From Mesorhizobium australicum WSM2073 (GTDB lineage: Bacteria; Pseudomonadota; Alphaproteobacteria; Rhizobiales; Rhizobiaceae), in NCBI RefSeq assembly GCF_000230995.2, contig NC_019973.1:5284001-5348000 (forward strand): a DNA stretch of 64,000 nucleotides. Direction: 5' to 3'. Each line of letters opens with the position of its first letter. Position 1 is the first letter of the stretch. The position numbers and the translations under genes are program-made. Under the pieces are notes generated by a model. It was not told the origin of the DNA. It did not search any database and saw only the letters and a program-made list of their open reading frames with translations. This document shows positions 55,057-64,000 of the stretch, piece after piece.

Positions 55057-56232
55057 ATGTCGAACAACGATCAAGCTACAGCCTTGGGCGCGGACACCAG
55101 GCTGCCCATCCCGGCCCTCGCCTATCTGCTGACCGGATGCATCGCCGTGATCGGCTCGAATTCGCTGGTGCTGGGCCCGATCGCTCCGGCAGTGGCCGTG
55201 TCGTTCTCGACCAGCGTCCCCATGGTGATGATGGCGGCGGCCGCGTTCGGCCTCGGCACATCGGCGAGCGCCCTGTTCCTGGCACGCCATATCGACCGGC
55301 TCGGCGCGCGCCGGATGTTGCGGGCGGCCTTGCTGCTGCTGGCATTGGCCTTGGTCGCCAGCGAGGCCGCGCCGACGGTGAGCGCGCTGGTTGCCGCGCA
55401 GCTTATCGCTGGGATCGCGGCCGGCGTCGCCATGCCGGCAATCTATGCCAGTGCCGCGGCCATCGCCCCGCCCGGGCGGGAAAGCGGCACGATCGGCGTG
55501 GTGCTGACCGGGTGGACGCTCAGCATGGTGGCCGGCGTTTCGCTGTCGGCGGTGCTTGCCGATCTCGTGCACTGGCGCGCCGTCTTTGTCGCCGTGGCCG
55601 TGCTGGCGACGCTGGCGCTTGGCGGCCTCAGCGCATCGTCGCTCCCGGATGTCCGGAAGGCCGGACCGGCACCCGCCCCGCTGGTGGCGTTGAACATTCC
55701 GGGCATTGTGCCGCTTCTCATCGCATGCGGCGCCTTCATGACCGCCTTCTACGGTGTCTATGGCTACCTTGGCGACCACCTCCACAGCGGGCTGGGGCAG
55801 CCGGTCAGCGCCAATGGGCTGGCGGCCCTCGCCTATGGCGCGGGATTTGGCACGGCGGCGCTCTTCGACGGCATCATCGACCGGCTGGGCGCCCGACGCG
55901 TCATGCCCTTTGCCTACCTTCTCGTCGCCATCGTCTACGTGGCGATCGCCGCGATCAGCGGCAGCTATGGCTTGACGCTCGCCATGGTGGCTGCCTGGGG
56001 ACTTGCCAATCATTTCGGGCTGAACGTGCTGGTGATGCGCCTGTCGGCGCTCGATCCGTCGCGGCGGGGCACGATCATGGGGCTGAACAGCGCGGTGACC
56101 TACCTCGCGGTGTTCGTCGGCACCACCGGCTTCGGGCCGCTCTATTCCGGCTTCGGCTTCGCCACATGCGCGGCAGTTGCGGCCTTGCTGATGCTGATTG
56201 CCGCTGGCGCGGCGGCATGGCGCACACGCTAG
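55057..56232 (+). CDS. MFS transporter, probable exporter
   Basis: A 391-residue major facilitator with about twelve membrane segments. The loop 2-3 motif reads LARHIDRLGARRMLRAA (near residue 75) and the equivalent in the second half is FDGIIDRLGARRVMPFA (near 270), both of the drug:proton antiporter 12-helix type. It likely exports an amino acid or drug-like compound. Gene is divergent from the Lrp regulator at 55008; Lrp-type proteins often activate an adjacent exporter, so an amino acid is a reasonable guess. No terminator is obvious in the 106 bp before the riboswitch. Confidence 0.8.
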   Translation: MSNNDQATALGADTRLPIPALAYLLTGCIAVIGSNSLVLGPIAPAVAVSFSTSVPMVMMAAAAFGLGTSASALFLARHIDRLGARRMLRAALLLLALALVASEAAPTVSALVAAQLIAGIAAGVAMPAIYASAAAIAPPGRESGTIGVVLTGWTLSMVAGVSLSAVLADLVHWRAVFVAVAVLATLALGGLSASSLPDVRKAGPAPAPLVALNIPGIVPLLIACGAFMTAFYGVYGYLGDHLHSGLGQPVSANGLAALAYGAGFGTAALFDGIIDRLGARRVMPFAYLLVAIVYVAIAAISGSYGLTLAMVAAWGLANHFGLNVLVMRLSALDPSRRGTIMGLNSAVTYLAVFVGTTGFGPLYSGFGFATCAAVAALLMLIAAGAAAWRTR

Positions 56233-56337
56233 AACTTTCCTCCCGTCGCATTGCTCCAGTCGGCACAACGTGATTGGCCAGCGGCCTGTCGCGTAGTTGA
56301 CAGCGGCCCCACCATCCTTCCATACAAAACGCGTTAA

Positions 56338-57030
<693 letters not shown>

Positions 57031-57104
57031 AGCGGCGCTGCCGGGGTGGAAATCCCGGTAACGGGCTGTAGTATCCCGGAAAATACTGAGTTCGGAGGAT
57101 GCCG

Positions 57105-58112
57105 GTGCAGACCAAGAAGATCATCAATGACGGCAACCGTGCCGTCGACGAAATGCTCGAAGGGATCCTGGCCGCGCATCCTCGCCATCTCGGGAGCGTG
57201 GACGGCAGTCCGCGCTCGATCATCGCCCGCGATGGACCGAGGCCCGGCAAGGTCGGGCTGGTGATCGGCGGCGGCTCCGGCCACGAGCCGACCTTTCTCG
57301 GCTTTGTCGGCAAGGGGCTGGCGGACGCGGCGGCTGTCGGCAACGTCTTTGCCTCGCCGCCGCCCGATCCGATCCTCGAATGCACCAAGGCGATCAGCGG
57401 CGGCGCCGGCGTGCTGTTCATGTACGGCAACTATGCCGGCGACGTGATGAATTTCGACATGGCGGCCGAGATGGCCGCCATGGACGACATCGAGGTGCGC
57501 ACGGTGCTGACCACCGACGACGTCGCCTCGGCGCCGCGTGACCAGCGGCGGAAGCGCCGTGGTGTCGCGGGTAATTTCTTCATCTTCAAGGCGGCCGGTG
57601 CCGCCTGCGACCTGATGCTCTCCCTCGACGAATGCGAGCGCGTCGCGCGCAAGGCCAACGACCGCACCTTCACGATGGGCGTGGCACTGTCGCCCTGCTC
57701 GCTGCCGCAGACCCGGCGGCCGAATTTCGAGATCGGCACGGACGAGATGGAAATCGGGATGGGCATCCATGGCGAACCCGGCATCGCCCGCGGCAAGCTC
57801 GGGACCGCCGACGAAATCACCGACGCGATGCTGGACAAGATTTTCGCCGAGATGGCGCCGAAGCGCGGCGACAAGGTCGCGGTGCTGGTCAATTCGCTGG
57901 GTTCGACGCCGCTGATGGAGCTCTACATCATGAACCGCCGGGTCAAGCAGAGGCTCGACGCCATCGGCGTTTCGGTCCACGCGACCTGGGTCGGCAACTA
58001 CTGCACGTCGCTGGAAATGGCCGGCGCTTCGGTGACGCTTTTCCATCTCGACGAAGAATTGCAGGCGATGCTCGACCACCCCTGCGACTGCGCCATGTTC
58101 CGTGCCGGCTGA
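57105..58112 (+). CDS. dhaK: dihydroxyacetone/L-erythrulose kinase, DhaK-type subunit
   Basis: A 335-residue DhaK protein. LVIGGGSGHEPTFLGFVGKGLADAAAVGNVFASP lies near residue 47 and the histidine that forms the covalent hemiaminal with the ketone substrate is about H222 in GMGIHGEPG. NYAGDVMNFDMAAEMA near 105 is also typical. It binds dihydroxyacetone or a related ketose such as L-erythrulose; DhaL supplies the phosphoryl donor. GTG at 57105 has GGAGG at 6 bp, while the ATG at 57099 touches that site, so GTG is preferred. It is followed 10 bp later by dhaL. No DhaM is present. Confidence 0.84.
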   Translation: MQTKKIINDGNRAVDEMLEGILAAHPRHLGSVDGSPRSIIARDGPRPGKVGLVIGGGSGHEPTFLGFVGKGLADAAAVGNVFASPPPDPILECTKAISGGAGVLFMYGNYAGDVMNFDMAAEMAAMDDIEVRTVLTTDDVASAPRDQRRKRRGVAGNFFIFKAAGAACDLMLSLDECERVARKANDRTFTMGVALSPCSLPQTRRPNFEIGTDEMEIGMGIHGEPGIARGKLGTADEITDAMLDKIFAEMAPKRGDKVAVLVNSLGSTPLMELYIMNRRVKQRLDAIGVSVHATWVGNYCTSLEMAGASVTLFHLDEELQAMLDHPCDCAMFRAG

Positions 58113-58122
58113 GGAGCGCTCC

Positions 58123-58758
58123 ATGACCATCGCCGCGTTCGACCTGAAAAGAATGTTCGATGCGATCGCCGTGGCGATGGAAGCCGACAGGGACCGGCTT
58201 TGCCAGCTCGACGGCGTCATCGGCGACGCCGACCACGGCATTGCCATGGCGCTCGGGTTCAACGCCGTGCGCGATGCGCTGGCATCGCTCGACCTTACGG
58301 CGGCCGAGCCGACCGCGCTCCTCAACACCGCGGCGAAATCGTTCCTCAATGCCGTCGGCGCGTCCTGCGGCCCGCTCTATGCCACCGCCTTCATGCGCGC
58401 CGCCGCCGCCGTCAAGGGCAAGGCGACGCTGGCGGATGCCGATGTCGTCGCGCTGCTGCAGGCCATGGCGCAAGGCATCAAGGATCGCGGCAAGGCCGAA
58501 ACCGGCGAAAAGACAATGGTCGACGCCTGGCAACCGGCGGCGGAAGCGGCCGGCGCCAGCAATGCAGCAGGAAAAAACCTTGCCGAAAGCCTCCAGGCCG
58601 CTTTTGCCGCCGCCGAGCGCGGCGCGGAATCGACCAAGGACATGATCGCCGCCAAGGGCCGCTCGTCGCGGCTCGGCGAGCGCTCGCTCGGCCATATCGA
58701 TCCCGGTGCGGCTTCGGCCGTCACCGTCATCGGCGCGATGCGCGCCAGTCTCGCTTAG
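58123..58758 (+). CDS. dhaL: dihydroxyacetone/L-erythrulose kinase, DhaL-type subunit
   Basis: A 211-residue all-helical nucleotide-binding subunit. The metal-binding aspartates lie in [17 protein letters not shown] (residues about 28-44), followed by [12 protein letters not shown] near 78 and the [36 protein letters not shown] stretch near the end. In PTS-linked systems DhaL receives phosphate from DhaM; without DhaM here it may use ATP directly, as in ATP-dependent kinases where DhaK and DhaL are fused. It lies beside tpiB/rpiB genes for erythrulose phosphate, supporting L-erythrulose as substrate. The stop overlaps the convergent rpiB stop by 4 bp. Confidence 0.83.
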   Translation: MTIAAFDLKRMFDAIAVAMEADRDRLCQLDGVIGDADHGIAMALGFNAVRDALASLDLTAAEPTALLNTAAKSFLNAVGASCGPLYATAFMRAAAAVKGKATLADADVVALLQAMAQGIKDRGKAETGEKTMVDAWQPAAEAAGASNAAGKNLAESLQAAFAAAERGAESTKDMIAAKGRSSRLGERSLGHIDPGAASAVTVIGAMRASLA

Positions 58759-59195
58759 CCCTTCGCCGCGTCGAGCTTGTCGATCGCCTGGACGTTGCCG
58801 GCCGACGGTCCTTTCTCGTCGAACTCCGAGGCCAGCCAGGTATCGACAATGGCCTTGGCGAGTTCCGGGCCGATGACGCGGGCGCCCATGGTGATGATCT
58901 GGGCGTTATTGGATTTCGCCGCGCGTTCGGCCGAATAGGTGTCGTGGGTGAGTGCAGCGCGGATGCCCGGCACCTTGTTGGCCGAGATCGAGACGCCGAT
59001 GCCGGTGCCGCAGAACAGGATGCCGCGATCGTTCTCGCCGTCGACGATCGTCTGGGCAAGTTTCCGCGACAGATCGGCATAGAAGCCGGCCTGGCTGAGG
59101 TCGCTGACGGTGAGCCCCGGCTTGGTCGCCAGATGCGCTGATATGACGTCGAGCAGCGGCTTGCCGGCGCTGTCGGCTCCAATGGCTATTTTCAT
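58755..59195 (-). CDS. rpiB: RpiB-family D-erythrulose-4-phosphate isomerase (EryI/DerI type)
   Basis: A 146-residue RpiB/LacAB isomerase. The catalytic cysteine is C62 in [17 protein letters not shown], and H84 in [23 protein letters not shown] sequence ([12 protein letters not shown]) is the ring-opening residue. In erythritol and apionate catabolism this protein converts D-erythrulose 4-phosphate to D-erythrose 4-phosphate. It is the third gene of the eryR-tpiB-rpiB operon, 25 bp after tpiB. A general ribose-5-phosphate isomerase role is possible but less likely from this context. Confidence 0.85.
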   Translation of the reverse strand: MKIAIGADSAGKPLLDVISAHLATKPGLTVSDLSQAGFYADLSRKLAQTIVDGENDRGILFCGTGIGVSISANKVPGIRAALTHDTYSAERAAKSNNAQIITMGARVIGPELAKAIVDTWLASEFDEKGPSAGNVQAIDKLDAAKG

Positions 59196-59220
59196 TTTTT
59201 GTCCTTTCCAGTTCGATGAT

Positions 59221-59979
59221 TCAGATGGCGGCCGACGCGCGGCGCAGGATGTCGATGTAGCCTTCGGCCTGCCAGGCCGAGCGGCCGATGAACAAGCCGT
59301 CGATGTTGGGCTGGGCGATCAGTTCCGCGGCATTGCCGGGATTGACGCTGCCGCCATAGAGCACCGGCGGCATGGACGGCAGCAGGCCGGCGGCGACTGT
59401 CTTGATCAGCGCCTGCTGCTTGTCGGCATAGTCGGAGCTGGCCGGAATGCCCTTGTCGCCGATCGCCCAGACCGGCTCGTAGGCGAACAGGATTTTTGCT
59501 CCCCTCGCCTCGCCCTCGAGGAATTGCAGTGCACCCTCGACCTGGCTGGTCAGCACCGCATCGGCCTTGCCGCTTTCGCGCTCGGCCAGCGTCTCGCCGA
59601 CGCAGATCAGCGGCATCAGTCCGTGCTTGACCGCCGCCGCCGTCTTCAGCCCGACCGTGCGGTCGGTCTCGCCGAAGTGCTCGCGCCTTTCGCTGTGGCC
59701 GAGTTCGACCAGGTCTAGGCCGCAATCGTTCAGCATCACCGGCGAGATCTCCCCGGTCCAGGCGCCGGCGTCGGCCCAATGCATGTTCTGCGCGCCGACC
59801 TTGACGCGCGTCGTCGACAGCGCCTGCCCGACCTCTCGCACCGCCGTGAAAGGCGGGACGACGAAAGGCTGGATGCGATCGTCGAAACCCGCCACGAAGC
59901 CGGCCAGTGCGCCTGCAAAATCAAGCGCCTCGGCGAGCGTCTTGTTCATCTTCCAGCTTGTACCGACCCAGTAAACCAC
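59221..59979 (-). CDS. tpiB: triosephosphate-isomerase-family L-erythrulose-1-phosphate isomerase (EryH/LerI type)
   Basis: A 252-residue TIM-family enzyme with all catalytic residues: K10 in GTSWKMNK, H95 in [15 protein letters not shown] and E168 in [10 protein letters not shown]. The [15 protein letters not shown] phosphate loop lies near residue 210. In rhizobia and Brucella this second TPI (TpiB/EryH) serves tetrulose phosphates: it converts L-erythrulose 1-phosphate to D-erythrulose 4-phosphate. Neighbours eryR and rpiB confirm the setting. The start at 59979 ([10 protein letters not shown]) is the normal family start. A housekeeping TpiA is expected elsewhere. Confidence 0.85.
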   Translation of the reverse strand: MVYWVGTSWKMNKTLAEALDFAGALAGFVAGFDDRIQPFVVPPFTAVREVGQALSTTRVKVGAQNMHWADAGAWTGEISPVMLNDCGLDLVELGHSERREHFGETDRTVGLKTAAAVKHGLMPLICVGETLAERESGKADAVLTSQVEGALQFLEGEARGAKILFAYEPVWAIGDKGIPASSDYADKQQALIKTVAAGLLPSMPPVLYGGSVNPGNAAELIAQPNIDGLFIGRSAWQAEGYIDILRRASAAI

Positions 59980-60015
59980 GCGTACACTCCTTGGTCCTCA
60001 GTCCCCGTTTGATCA

Positions 60016-60786
60016 TCAATCCTTGTCGGCGACCACCGTCAGCGAGACGCCGGCCGCATCCAGCGTGTCCCGCATCCCGGGCTCCGGCCCGCGCCCGGTG
60101 AAGACGGCGTCGAATGCTTTGAGATCGGTCAGGAAATGCAGCGCGCTGCGGCCAAACTTGCCGTGATCCACCAGCAGATATTTGCGTGTCGCCGCGGCCA
60201 TCATCAGTCGCTTGGCCTGCACCACTTCCTGGTCCTGATGGAAGGCGGAGGCGCCATGGATGGCGGACGACGACAGGAAGGCGACGTCGGCACGCAGCGA
60301 CCGCAGCGAAGCCTCGGCGAGCAGGCCGAAGAAGCCGTGGAATTTCTTCGAGTACTGGCCGCCGAGCGCGATCAGGTTGATGCCCGCGACTCCGGCCAGG
60401 TCCTGGATGACGGCGAGATTGTTGGTGATCACCGTCAGTGGCCTGAGATCGGCGAGATACCGCGCGATACCGCCCGCGGTCGAGCCGTCGTCGATGATGA
60501 CCGTCTGGCCGGGTTCGATCATGGTCACGGCCGCCGCCGCAAGGCGCTGTTTTTCCCCGATCGCCTGCTTCTGCCGGTAGCGGAAATCGCTTTCAAACAG
60601 ACTGCTCGGCTGGATCGAGGCGCCGCCGCGCACCTTGCGCAGCAAACCGCTCTCCTCGAGCTCGTCGAGGTCGCGATGCACGGTCATCCTGGAGACGCCA
60701 AAGCGGGAGGCAAGATCGTCGACGCTCGCCGCGCCGGCGTCCACCAGGAAGTCCATGATGCCTTGGCGTCTGTTGTCGCTCTTCAT
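60016..60786 (-). CDS. eryR: DeoR-family transcriptional regulator (EryR-like)
   Basis: A 256-residue DeoR/GlpR-type repressor. The N-terminal helix-turn-helix reads RRQGIMDFLVDAGAASVDDLASRFGVSRMTVHRDLDELEESGLLRKVRGGA (residues about 5-55) and the C-terminal sugar-phosphate domain includes VIIDDGSTAGGIARYL near 105 and FLSSSAIH near 175. It leads the eryR-tpiB-rpiB operon as in Sinorhizobium erythritol loci and probably senses a tetrulose phosphate. ATG 60786 has a GGCGAG site; the longer frame to 61023 runs over the AT-rich promoter region and is rejected. Confidence 0.84.
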   Translation of the reverse strand: MKSDNRRQGIMDFLVDAGAASVDDLASRFGVSRMTVHRDLDELEESGLLRKVRGGASIQPSSLFESDFRYRQKQAIGEKQRLAAAAVTMIEPGQTVIIDDGSTAGGIARYLADLRPLTVITNNLAVIQDLAGVAGINLIALGGQYSKKFHGFFGLLAEASLRSLRADVAFLSSSAIHGASAFHQDQEVVQAKRLMMAAATRKYLLVDHGKFGRSALHFLTDLKAFDAVFTGRGPEPGMRDTLDAAGVSLTVVADKD

Positions 60787-60841
60787 TCTCGCCGACCCGC
60801 CAACGCAGAAGCCTGGCTCCTTGATCGAACGAAGATATAAC

Positions 60842-60901
60842 AGATATGATCGCATAGGTATCATGATTTTTGTGATAATGGGATATTTTTGTGGGATATT
60901 T
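60842..60901. promoter_or_regulatory. AT-rich operator region with TGATA/TATCA half-sites
   Basis: Between eryR and fba the sequence turns AT-rich. ATGAT (60846) and ATCAT (60860) face each other, TATCA (60859-60863) and TGATA (60873-60877) form a second inverted repeat, and GGGATATTT occurs twice (from 60880). These could be binding sites for EryR controlling the divergent eryR and fba promoters. The remainder of the 271-bp gap shows no gene. Confidence 0.45.
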
Positions 60902-61057
60902 CGCCGGCTTTTATCGCGCCGCTGTAACAAGAATTGCTGCCGGGACGGTCTGTCACGGTTGCGGTTGCGCGGGATTCCGGCCAGAAGCATCGGTGGGCTG
61001 AACGATGCGCGGGCGGCCCGCAACCACAGTTCGAAACCAGATACGGGAGACTAATCG

Positions 61058-62122
61058 TTGGCTCGCATCACACTGAGACAATTGCTCGATCACGCCGCCG
61101 AATACGGCTATGGCGTGCCGGCCTTCAACATGAACAACATGGAACAGGGCCTCGCCATCATGGAGGCTGCCGAGGAGACCAAGTCCCCGGTCATCCTGCA
61201 GGCGAGCCGCGGCGCGCGCGCCTATGCCAATGACGTGGTGCTGGCCAAGCTGATCGACGCGCTGGTCGAAATCCATCCCGACATCCCGGTCTGCATGCAC
61301 CTCGACCATGGCAACAACGAAGCCACCTGCGTCACCGCGATCCAGCACGGCTTCACCTCCGTGATGATGGACGGCTCACTCAAGGAAGACGGCAAGTCGC
61401 CGGCCGACTATGCCTATAATTCCGGCATCACCAAGCGCGTCGTCGACATGGCGCATTGGGGCGGCGTGTCGGTCGAAGGCGAGATCGGCGTGCTGGGCTC
61501 GCTCGAGAGCGGCGGCGGCGAGCAGGAAGACGGCCACGGCGTCGAAGGCGCGATCAGTCACGACCAGCTCCTGACCGATCCGGTGCAGGCCGAACAGTTC
61601 GTGCGCGACACCCATGTCGATGCGCTGGCGGTGGCCATGGGCACCAGCCACGGCGCCTATAAATTCTCGCGCAAGCCCGACGGCGCGGTGCTGGCGATGA
61701 ACGTGATCGAGGAGATCCACCGGCGCTTGCCGAACATGCATCTGGTCATGCACGGCTCGTCCTCGGTGCCGGAGGACCTGCAGGAGATCATCAACAAATA
61801 TGGCGGCCAGATGAAGCCGACCTGGGGCGTCCCGGTGGAAGAGATCCAGCGCGGCATCAAGCATGGCGTGCGCAAGATCAACATCGACACCGACAACCGC
61901 ATGGCGCTGACCGGCGCGATCCGCAAGGTGCTGACCGAAAATCCCAGCGAGTTCGATCCGCGCAAATATCTGACGCCGGCGATGGCGGCGATGAGGAAGC
62001 TCTGCAAGGAGCGCTTCGAGCAGTTCGGCACCGCCGGCAATGCGCCGAAGATCAAGCCGCTGCCGGTTTCGGAAATGGCCAAGCGCTACAAGTCGGGCAG
62101 CCTCGATCCGAAATTCGCCTAG
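61058..62122 (+). CDS. fba: class II fructose-bisphosphate aldolase
   Basis: A 354-residue zinc-dependent aldolase of the long (Calvin-type) class. [21 protein letters not shown] lies near residue 18, zinc ligands in [13 protein letters not shown] near 80 and the [19 protein letters not shown] segment near 230, and [21 protein letters not shown] near 140. It joins or splits dihydroxyacetone phosphate with glyceraldehyde 3-phosphate, and may accept erythrose 4-phosphate to make sedoheptulose bisphosphate, which would suit a tetrose locus. The start is TTG at 61058 (reads [17 protein letters not shown]) with GGGAGA upstream; the next ATG is 24 codons inside the domain. Confidence 0.9.
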   Translation: MARITLRQLLDHAAEYGYGVPAFNMNNMEQGLAIMEAAEETKSPVILQASRGARAYANDVVLAKLIDALVEIHPDIPVCMHLDHGNNEATCVTAIQHGFTSVMMDGSLKEDGKSPADYAYNSGITKRVVDMAHWGGVSVEGEIGVLGSLESGGGEQEDGHGVEGAISHDQLLTDPVQAEQFVRDTHVDALAVAMGTSHGAYKFSRKPDGAVLAMNVIEEIHRRLPNMHLVMHGSSSVPEDLQEIINKYGGQMKPTWGVPVEEIQRGIKHGVRKINIDTDNRMALTGAIRKVLTENPSEFDPRKYLTPAMAAMRKLCKERFEQFGTAGNAPKIKPLPVSEMAKRYKSGSLDPKFA

Positions 62123-62143
62123 TTCGATCCGGTTGCATTTCAT

Positions 62144-62170
62144 GGACAGGAGCCGCAAGGGCTCCTGTCC
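62144..62170. terminator. bidirectional terminator between fba and eryC
   Basis: GGACAGGAGCC (62144-62154) pairs perfectly with GGCTCCTGTCC (62160-62170) around a 5-base loop. It lies between the fba stop (62122) and the stop of the convergent eryC gene (62176). Confidence 0.8.
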
Positions 62171-62175
62171 GATTT

Positions 62176-63117
62176 CTATCCGGCCTTCGGCGAAATCCCC
62201 GCCCTGCCGGCGTCGATGAACGGTGCCCAATAATCGACCGACTCGCGGATCATGGCGACCACCTGATGGTCGACCGGCTCGCGCTCGCGGAAGGATAGTT
62301 CGAGGCAGATTTCGTTGTCGGTGCCGCCGCCGCGTCGTACCGTCTCCAGCAGCTTCTCAGGCGTGATGCGGCCGTCCTTGTTGTGGGCCGCGGTGAATGG
62401 CCAATGACCGCCCTTGTTCATCGACGATTGCTTGATGTGGATGATCGGCGACTTCAGGGGAAAAGCTTCGGCCCAGGCATAGGGATCGATGTCGGCCGGA
62501 TTGGAGGAAGTGACGTCGCCATGGTCGATGTCGACCATCATCTCCAGCGGAATGGCCATGCCGGCCGCGTCGATCGCGTCCTGCAGCATCCGGCAATTCT
62601 CGATCGTATGGCCGAATTCGCGACCGACCGACATCGGCTCCCAGAACAGATAGGTCAGGCCTGCCGCCCGGGCGTGCTCGGCGACCTCGCGCCAGCAATC
62701 CAGCGCGATGTCGAACAGCCTGGCGCGACGGGCGGGGTCGTCATAGTCCCGATGCGTGAAAATGGCGAACTGCGTGCCCATGCCGCTGGCGCCAAGCTCG
62801 GCCGAGATGTCGGCGAAGGTCTTGAACCAGTCGACATAATAGCGGCGCACATCGGCATCCGGATGGCCGAAATGGTTCAGCCGGCCATAGGGGCCGGTCA
62901 TGCCGGAGGTGACGCGCACGCCGGTTCGAGCCAAGGCGTTGCGGAACAGGCGGACGAACTTGACGATCGTCGCCGCCGGCCAGCCTGGGTTGACGAATTC
63001 ATGCGTGAGCTGAACGTCGCGAATGCCGATTTCATAGGCAACGGTATCGATCAGGTCGTCCGGCTCGGCGAAGCGGTTGACCAGCGGATTGGTGTTGAGG
63101 GAGAGCGTGAAAGCCAA
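62176..63117 (-). CDS. eryC: tetrulose-phosphate racemase/epimerase, EryC-type TIM barrel
   Basis: A 313-residue xylose-isomerase-like TIM barrel. It opens LAFTLSLNTNPLVNRFAEPDD, with QLTHEFVNPGWPAATI near residue 37, LEMMVDIDHGDVTSSNPADIDPY near 190 and ICLELSFRERE near 280 carrying probable metal ligands. In Brucella and rhizobia EryC interconverts tetrulose phosphates in erythritol catabolism. No ATG fits: TTG at 63117 has AAGGGA 8 bp upstream and starts right at the conserved N-terminus; TTG at 63156 would add 13 residues. eryB ends 48 bp upstream on the same strand, so they form an operon. The sequence family is clear, the start is not. Confidence 0.8.
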   Translation of the reverse strand: MAFTLSLNTNPLVNRFAEPDDLIDTVAYEIGIRDVQLTHEFVNPGWPAATIVKFVRLFRNALARTGVRVTSGMTGPYGRLNHFGHPDADVRRYYVDWFKTFADISAELGASGMGTQFAIFTHRDYDDPARRARLFDIALDCWREVAEHARAAGLTYLFWEPMSVGREFGHTIENCRMLQDAIDAAGMAIPLEMMVDIDHGDVTSSNPADIDPYAWAEAFPLKSPIIHIKQSSMNKGGHWPFTAAHNKDGRITPEKLLETVRRGGGTDNEICLELSFREREPVDHQVVAMIRESVDYWAPFIDAGRAGISPKAG

Positions 63118-63165
63118 GGTCGCGATCCCTTCAACGCCGGCGCCGAACAGGGGCAATGAGCGTCA

Positions 63166-64000
63166 TCAGCCTGCCCTTGCCTGCCGGCTGGCGCACCAAT
63201 GCTCGAAGGCCGACTTCTCCTCGGCGGACAAACGCAGGCCATGCTTGGTGCGCCGTTCGAGAATGTCGGCCGCGTCTTCCGCCCATTCCTGTTCGAAGAG
63301 GTAGTTCGCCTCGCGCTCGAAGAAATCCTTGCCGAAGCACCGCCCCAGTGCGGCGAGCGATCGGGCGCCGCCGACCACGGACCGCGTCCTGGTGCCGTAG
63401 AGCCGGCCGTAATGCTTGAGCAGCGATGCCGGCATCCATGGATACTCGCCTGCGAGGTTGCCAAGAAACTGTTCGAAGTCGGCATTGGCGATGTCGCCGC
63501 CGGGCAGATGCGCCTTCGCGGTCCAGGCTTTGCCCATGCGGGGAAAGAACGGTGCGATCCTGTCCAGCGCGTGCTCGGCCAGTTTGCGGAAGGTGGTGAT
63601 CTTGCCGCCGAAGACGGAAAGCAGTGGCGCCTGCGCGTCCGGCGCGTCGAGTTCGAAAATATAGTCGCGCGTCACCGCGCTCGGATTGTCGGCGTTGTCG
63701 TCATAGAGCGGCCGGACACCGGAGAACGAATGGACCACGTCGCCCCGCGCAAGGCCGCGCTTGAAATAGCGATTGACCACTTTGATGAGGTAATCGATCT
63801 CGCTCTCATCCGCCCTCACATCCTCGGGCCGGCCCTCGTAGGGGATGTCGGTGGTTCCGATCAAGGCTAGATCGTTCTGGTAGGGATTGATGAAGATGAC
63901 GCGCTTGTCGTTGTTCTGGACGAGATAAGCCTGCCTTCCCTCCCAGAATTTGGGCACGACGATATGGCTGCCCTTGACGAGGCGGACGTTGCGCCTGGAG
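63166..64000 (-). CDS. eryB: erythritol phosphate dehydrogenase, GlpD family, C-terminal part
   Basis: The gene runs off the right window edge; about 278 C-terminal residues are visible. The sequence NVRLVKGSHIVVPKFW, then FINPYQNDLALIGTTDIPYEG, VHSFSGVRPLYDD and LSVFGGKITTFRKLAEHAL, is diagnostic of FAD-dependent glycerol-3-phosphate dehydrogenases. Directly before eryC and close to eryR-tpiB-rpiB it is most likely EryB, which oxidises erythritol 4-phosphate to L-erythrulose 1-phosphate at the membrane. A glycerol-specific GlpD is the alternative. eryA should lie just beyond the window. Confidence 0.82.
   Translation of the reverse strand, partial: SRRNVRLVKGSHIVVPKFWEGRQAYLVQNNDKRVIFINPYQNDLALIGTTDIPYEGRPEDVRADESEIDYLIKVVNRYFKRGLARGDVVHSFSGVRPLYDDNADNPSAVTRDYIFELDAPDAQAPLLSVFGGKITTFRKLAEHALDRIAPFFPRMGKAWTAKAHLPGGDIANADFEQFLGNLAGEYPWMPASLLKHYGRLYGTRTRSVVGGARSLAALGRCFGKDFFEREANYLFEQEWAEDAADILERRTKHGLRLSAEEKSAFEHWCASRQARAG

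Overview
The window is GC-rich chromosomal DNA from an alphaproteobacterium, most likely a Mesorhizobium-like member of the Rhizobiales. The evidence is the codon bias, a RibH2-type lumazine synthase under an FMN riboswitch, an eryR-tpiB-rpiB plus eryB/eryC arrangement of the kind known from rhizobia, and short intergenic palindromes typical of this order. No rRNA, tRNA, phage, insertion sequence or CRISPR array was seen. The window is a chain of carbon and nitrogen scavenging modules, each with its own transporter and regulator.

Region 1 (1-16.5 kb, + strand) is a methylamine/N-methylglutamate island. It runs from the end of an APC permease and two small unknown genes to mgsABC (N-methylglutamate synthase), gmaS (gamma-glutamylmethylamide synthetase), mgdABCD (N-methylglutamate dehydrogenase, sarcosine-oxidase-like), a DUF1989-GcvT fusion and a second APC permease, closed by a strong bidirectional terminator. 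An exact 105-bp tandem duplication covers the mgsB stop/mgsC start junction. Region 2 (16.5-23.6 kb, - strand) holds an RND efflux pump with adaptor and TetR regulator, and an acyl-CoA synthetase.

Region 3 (23.7-33.8 kb) looks like a thioribose/deoxyribose salvage module: a SorC-type regulator, a class II aldolase fused to a short-chain dehydrogenase, a ribose-type ABC transporter, mtnK and mtnA. A perfect 12-bp inverted repeat sits between the divergent ABC and mtnKA operons and carries the -35 hexamers of both. A parD antitoxin with a frameshifted parE lies inside this module.

Region 4 (33.8-54.5 kb) is built around D-apiose/D-apionate catabolism and carries two RuBisCO-like proteins (RLPs). 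Locus B has a ribose-type ABC transporter, D-apiose dehydrogenase, D-apionate lactonase, D-apionate oxidoisomerase, an RLP of the 3-oxo-isoapionate-4-phosphate decarboxylase type, and its DUF1537 kinase. Locus A is a parallel set with a second RLP, a second oxidoisomerase-like protein, a TIM-barrel protein, a second NanR-like GntR regulator and a transporter whose ATPase and permease are fused. Locus A is the best candidate for something not yet described. GGTAT-type repeats resembling NanR operators occur in four promoters of this region.

Region 5 (54.5-64 kb) holds an Lrp regulator with an MFS exporter, a riboswitch-controlled ribH, a DhaK/DhaL kinase pair, and the tetrose-phosphate genes eryR-tpiB-rpiB, fba, eryC and the partial eryB. 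L-erythrulose 1-phosphate, the expected product of the apionate route, is the substrate of the TpiB/RpiB pair, so apiose and erythritol catabolism appear to converge on D-erythrose 4-phosphate within this one locus. All functions are inferred from sequence motifs and context; no database search was run.
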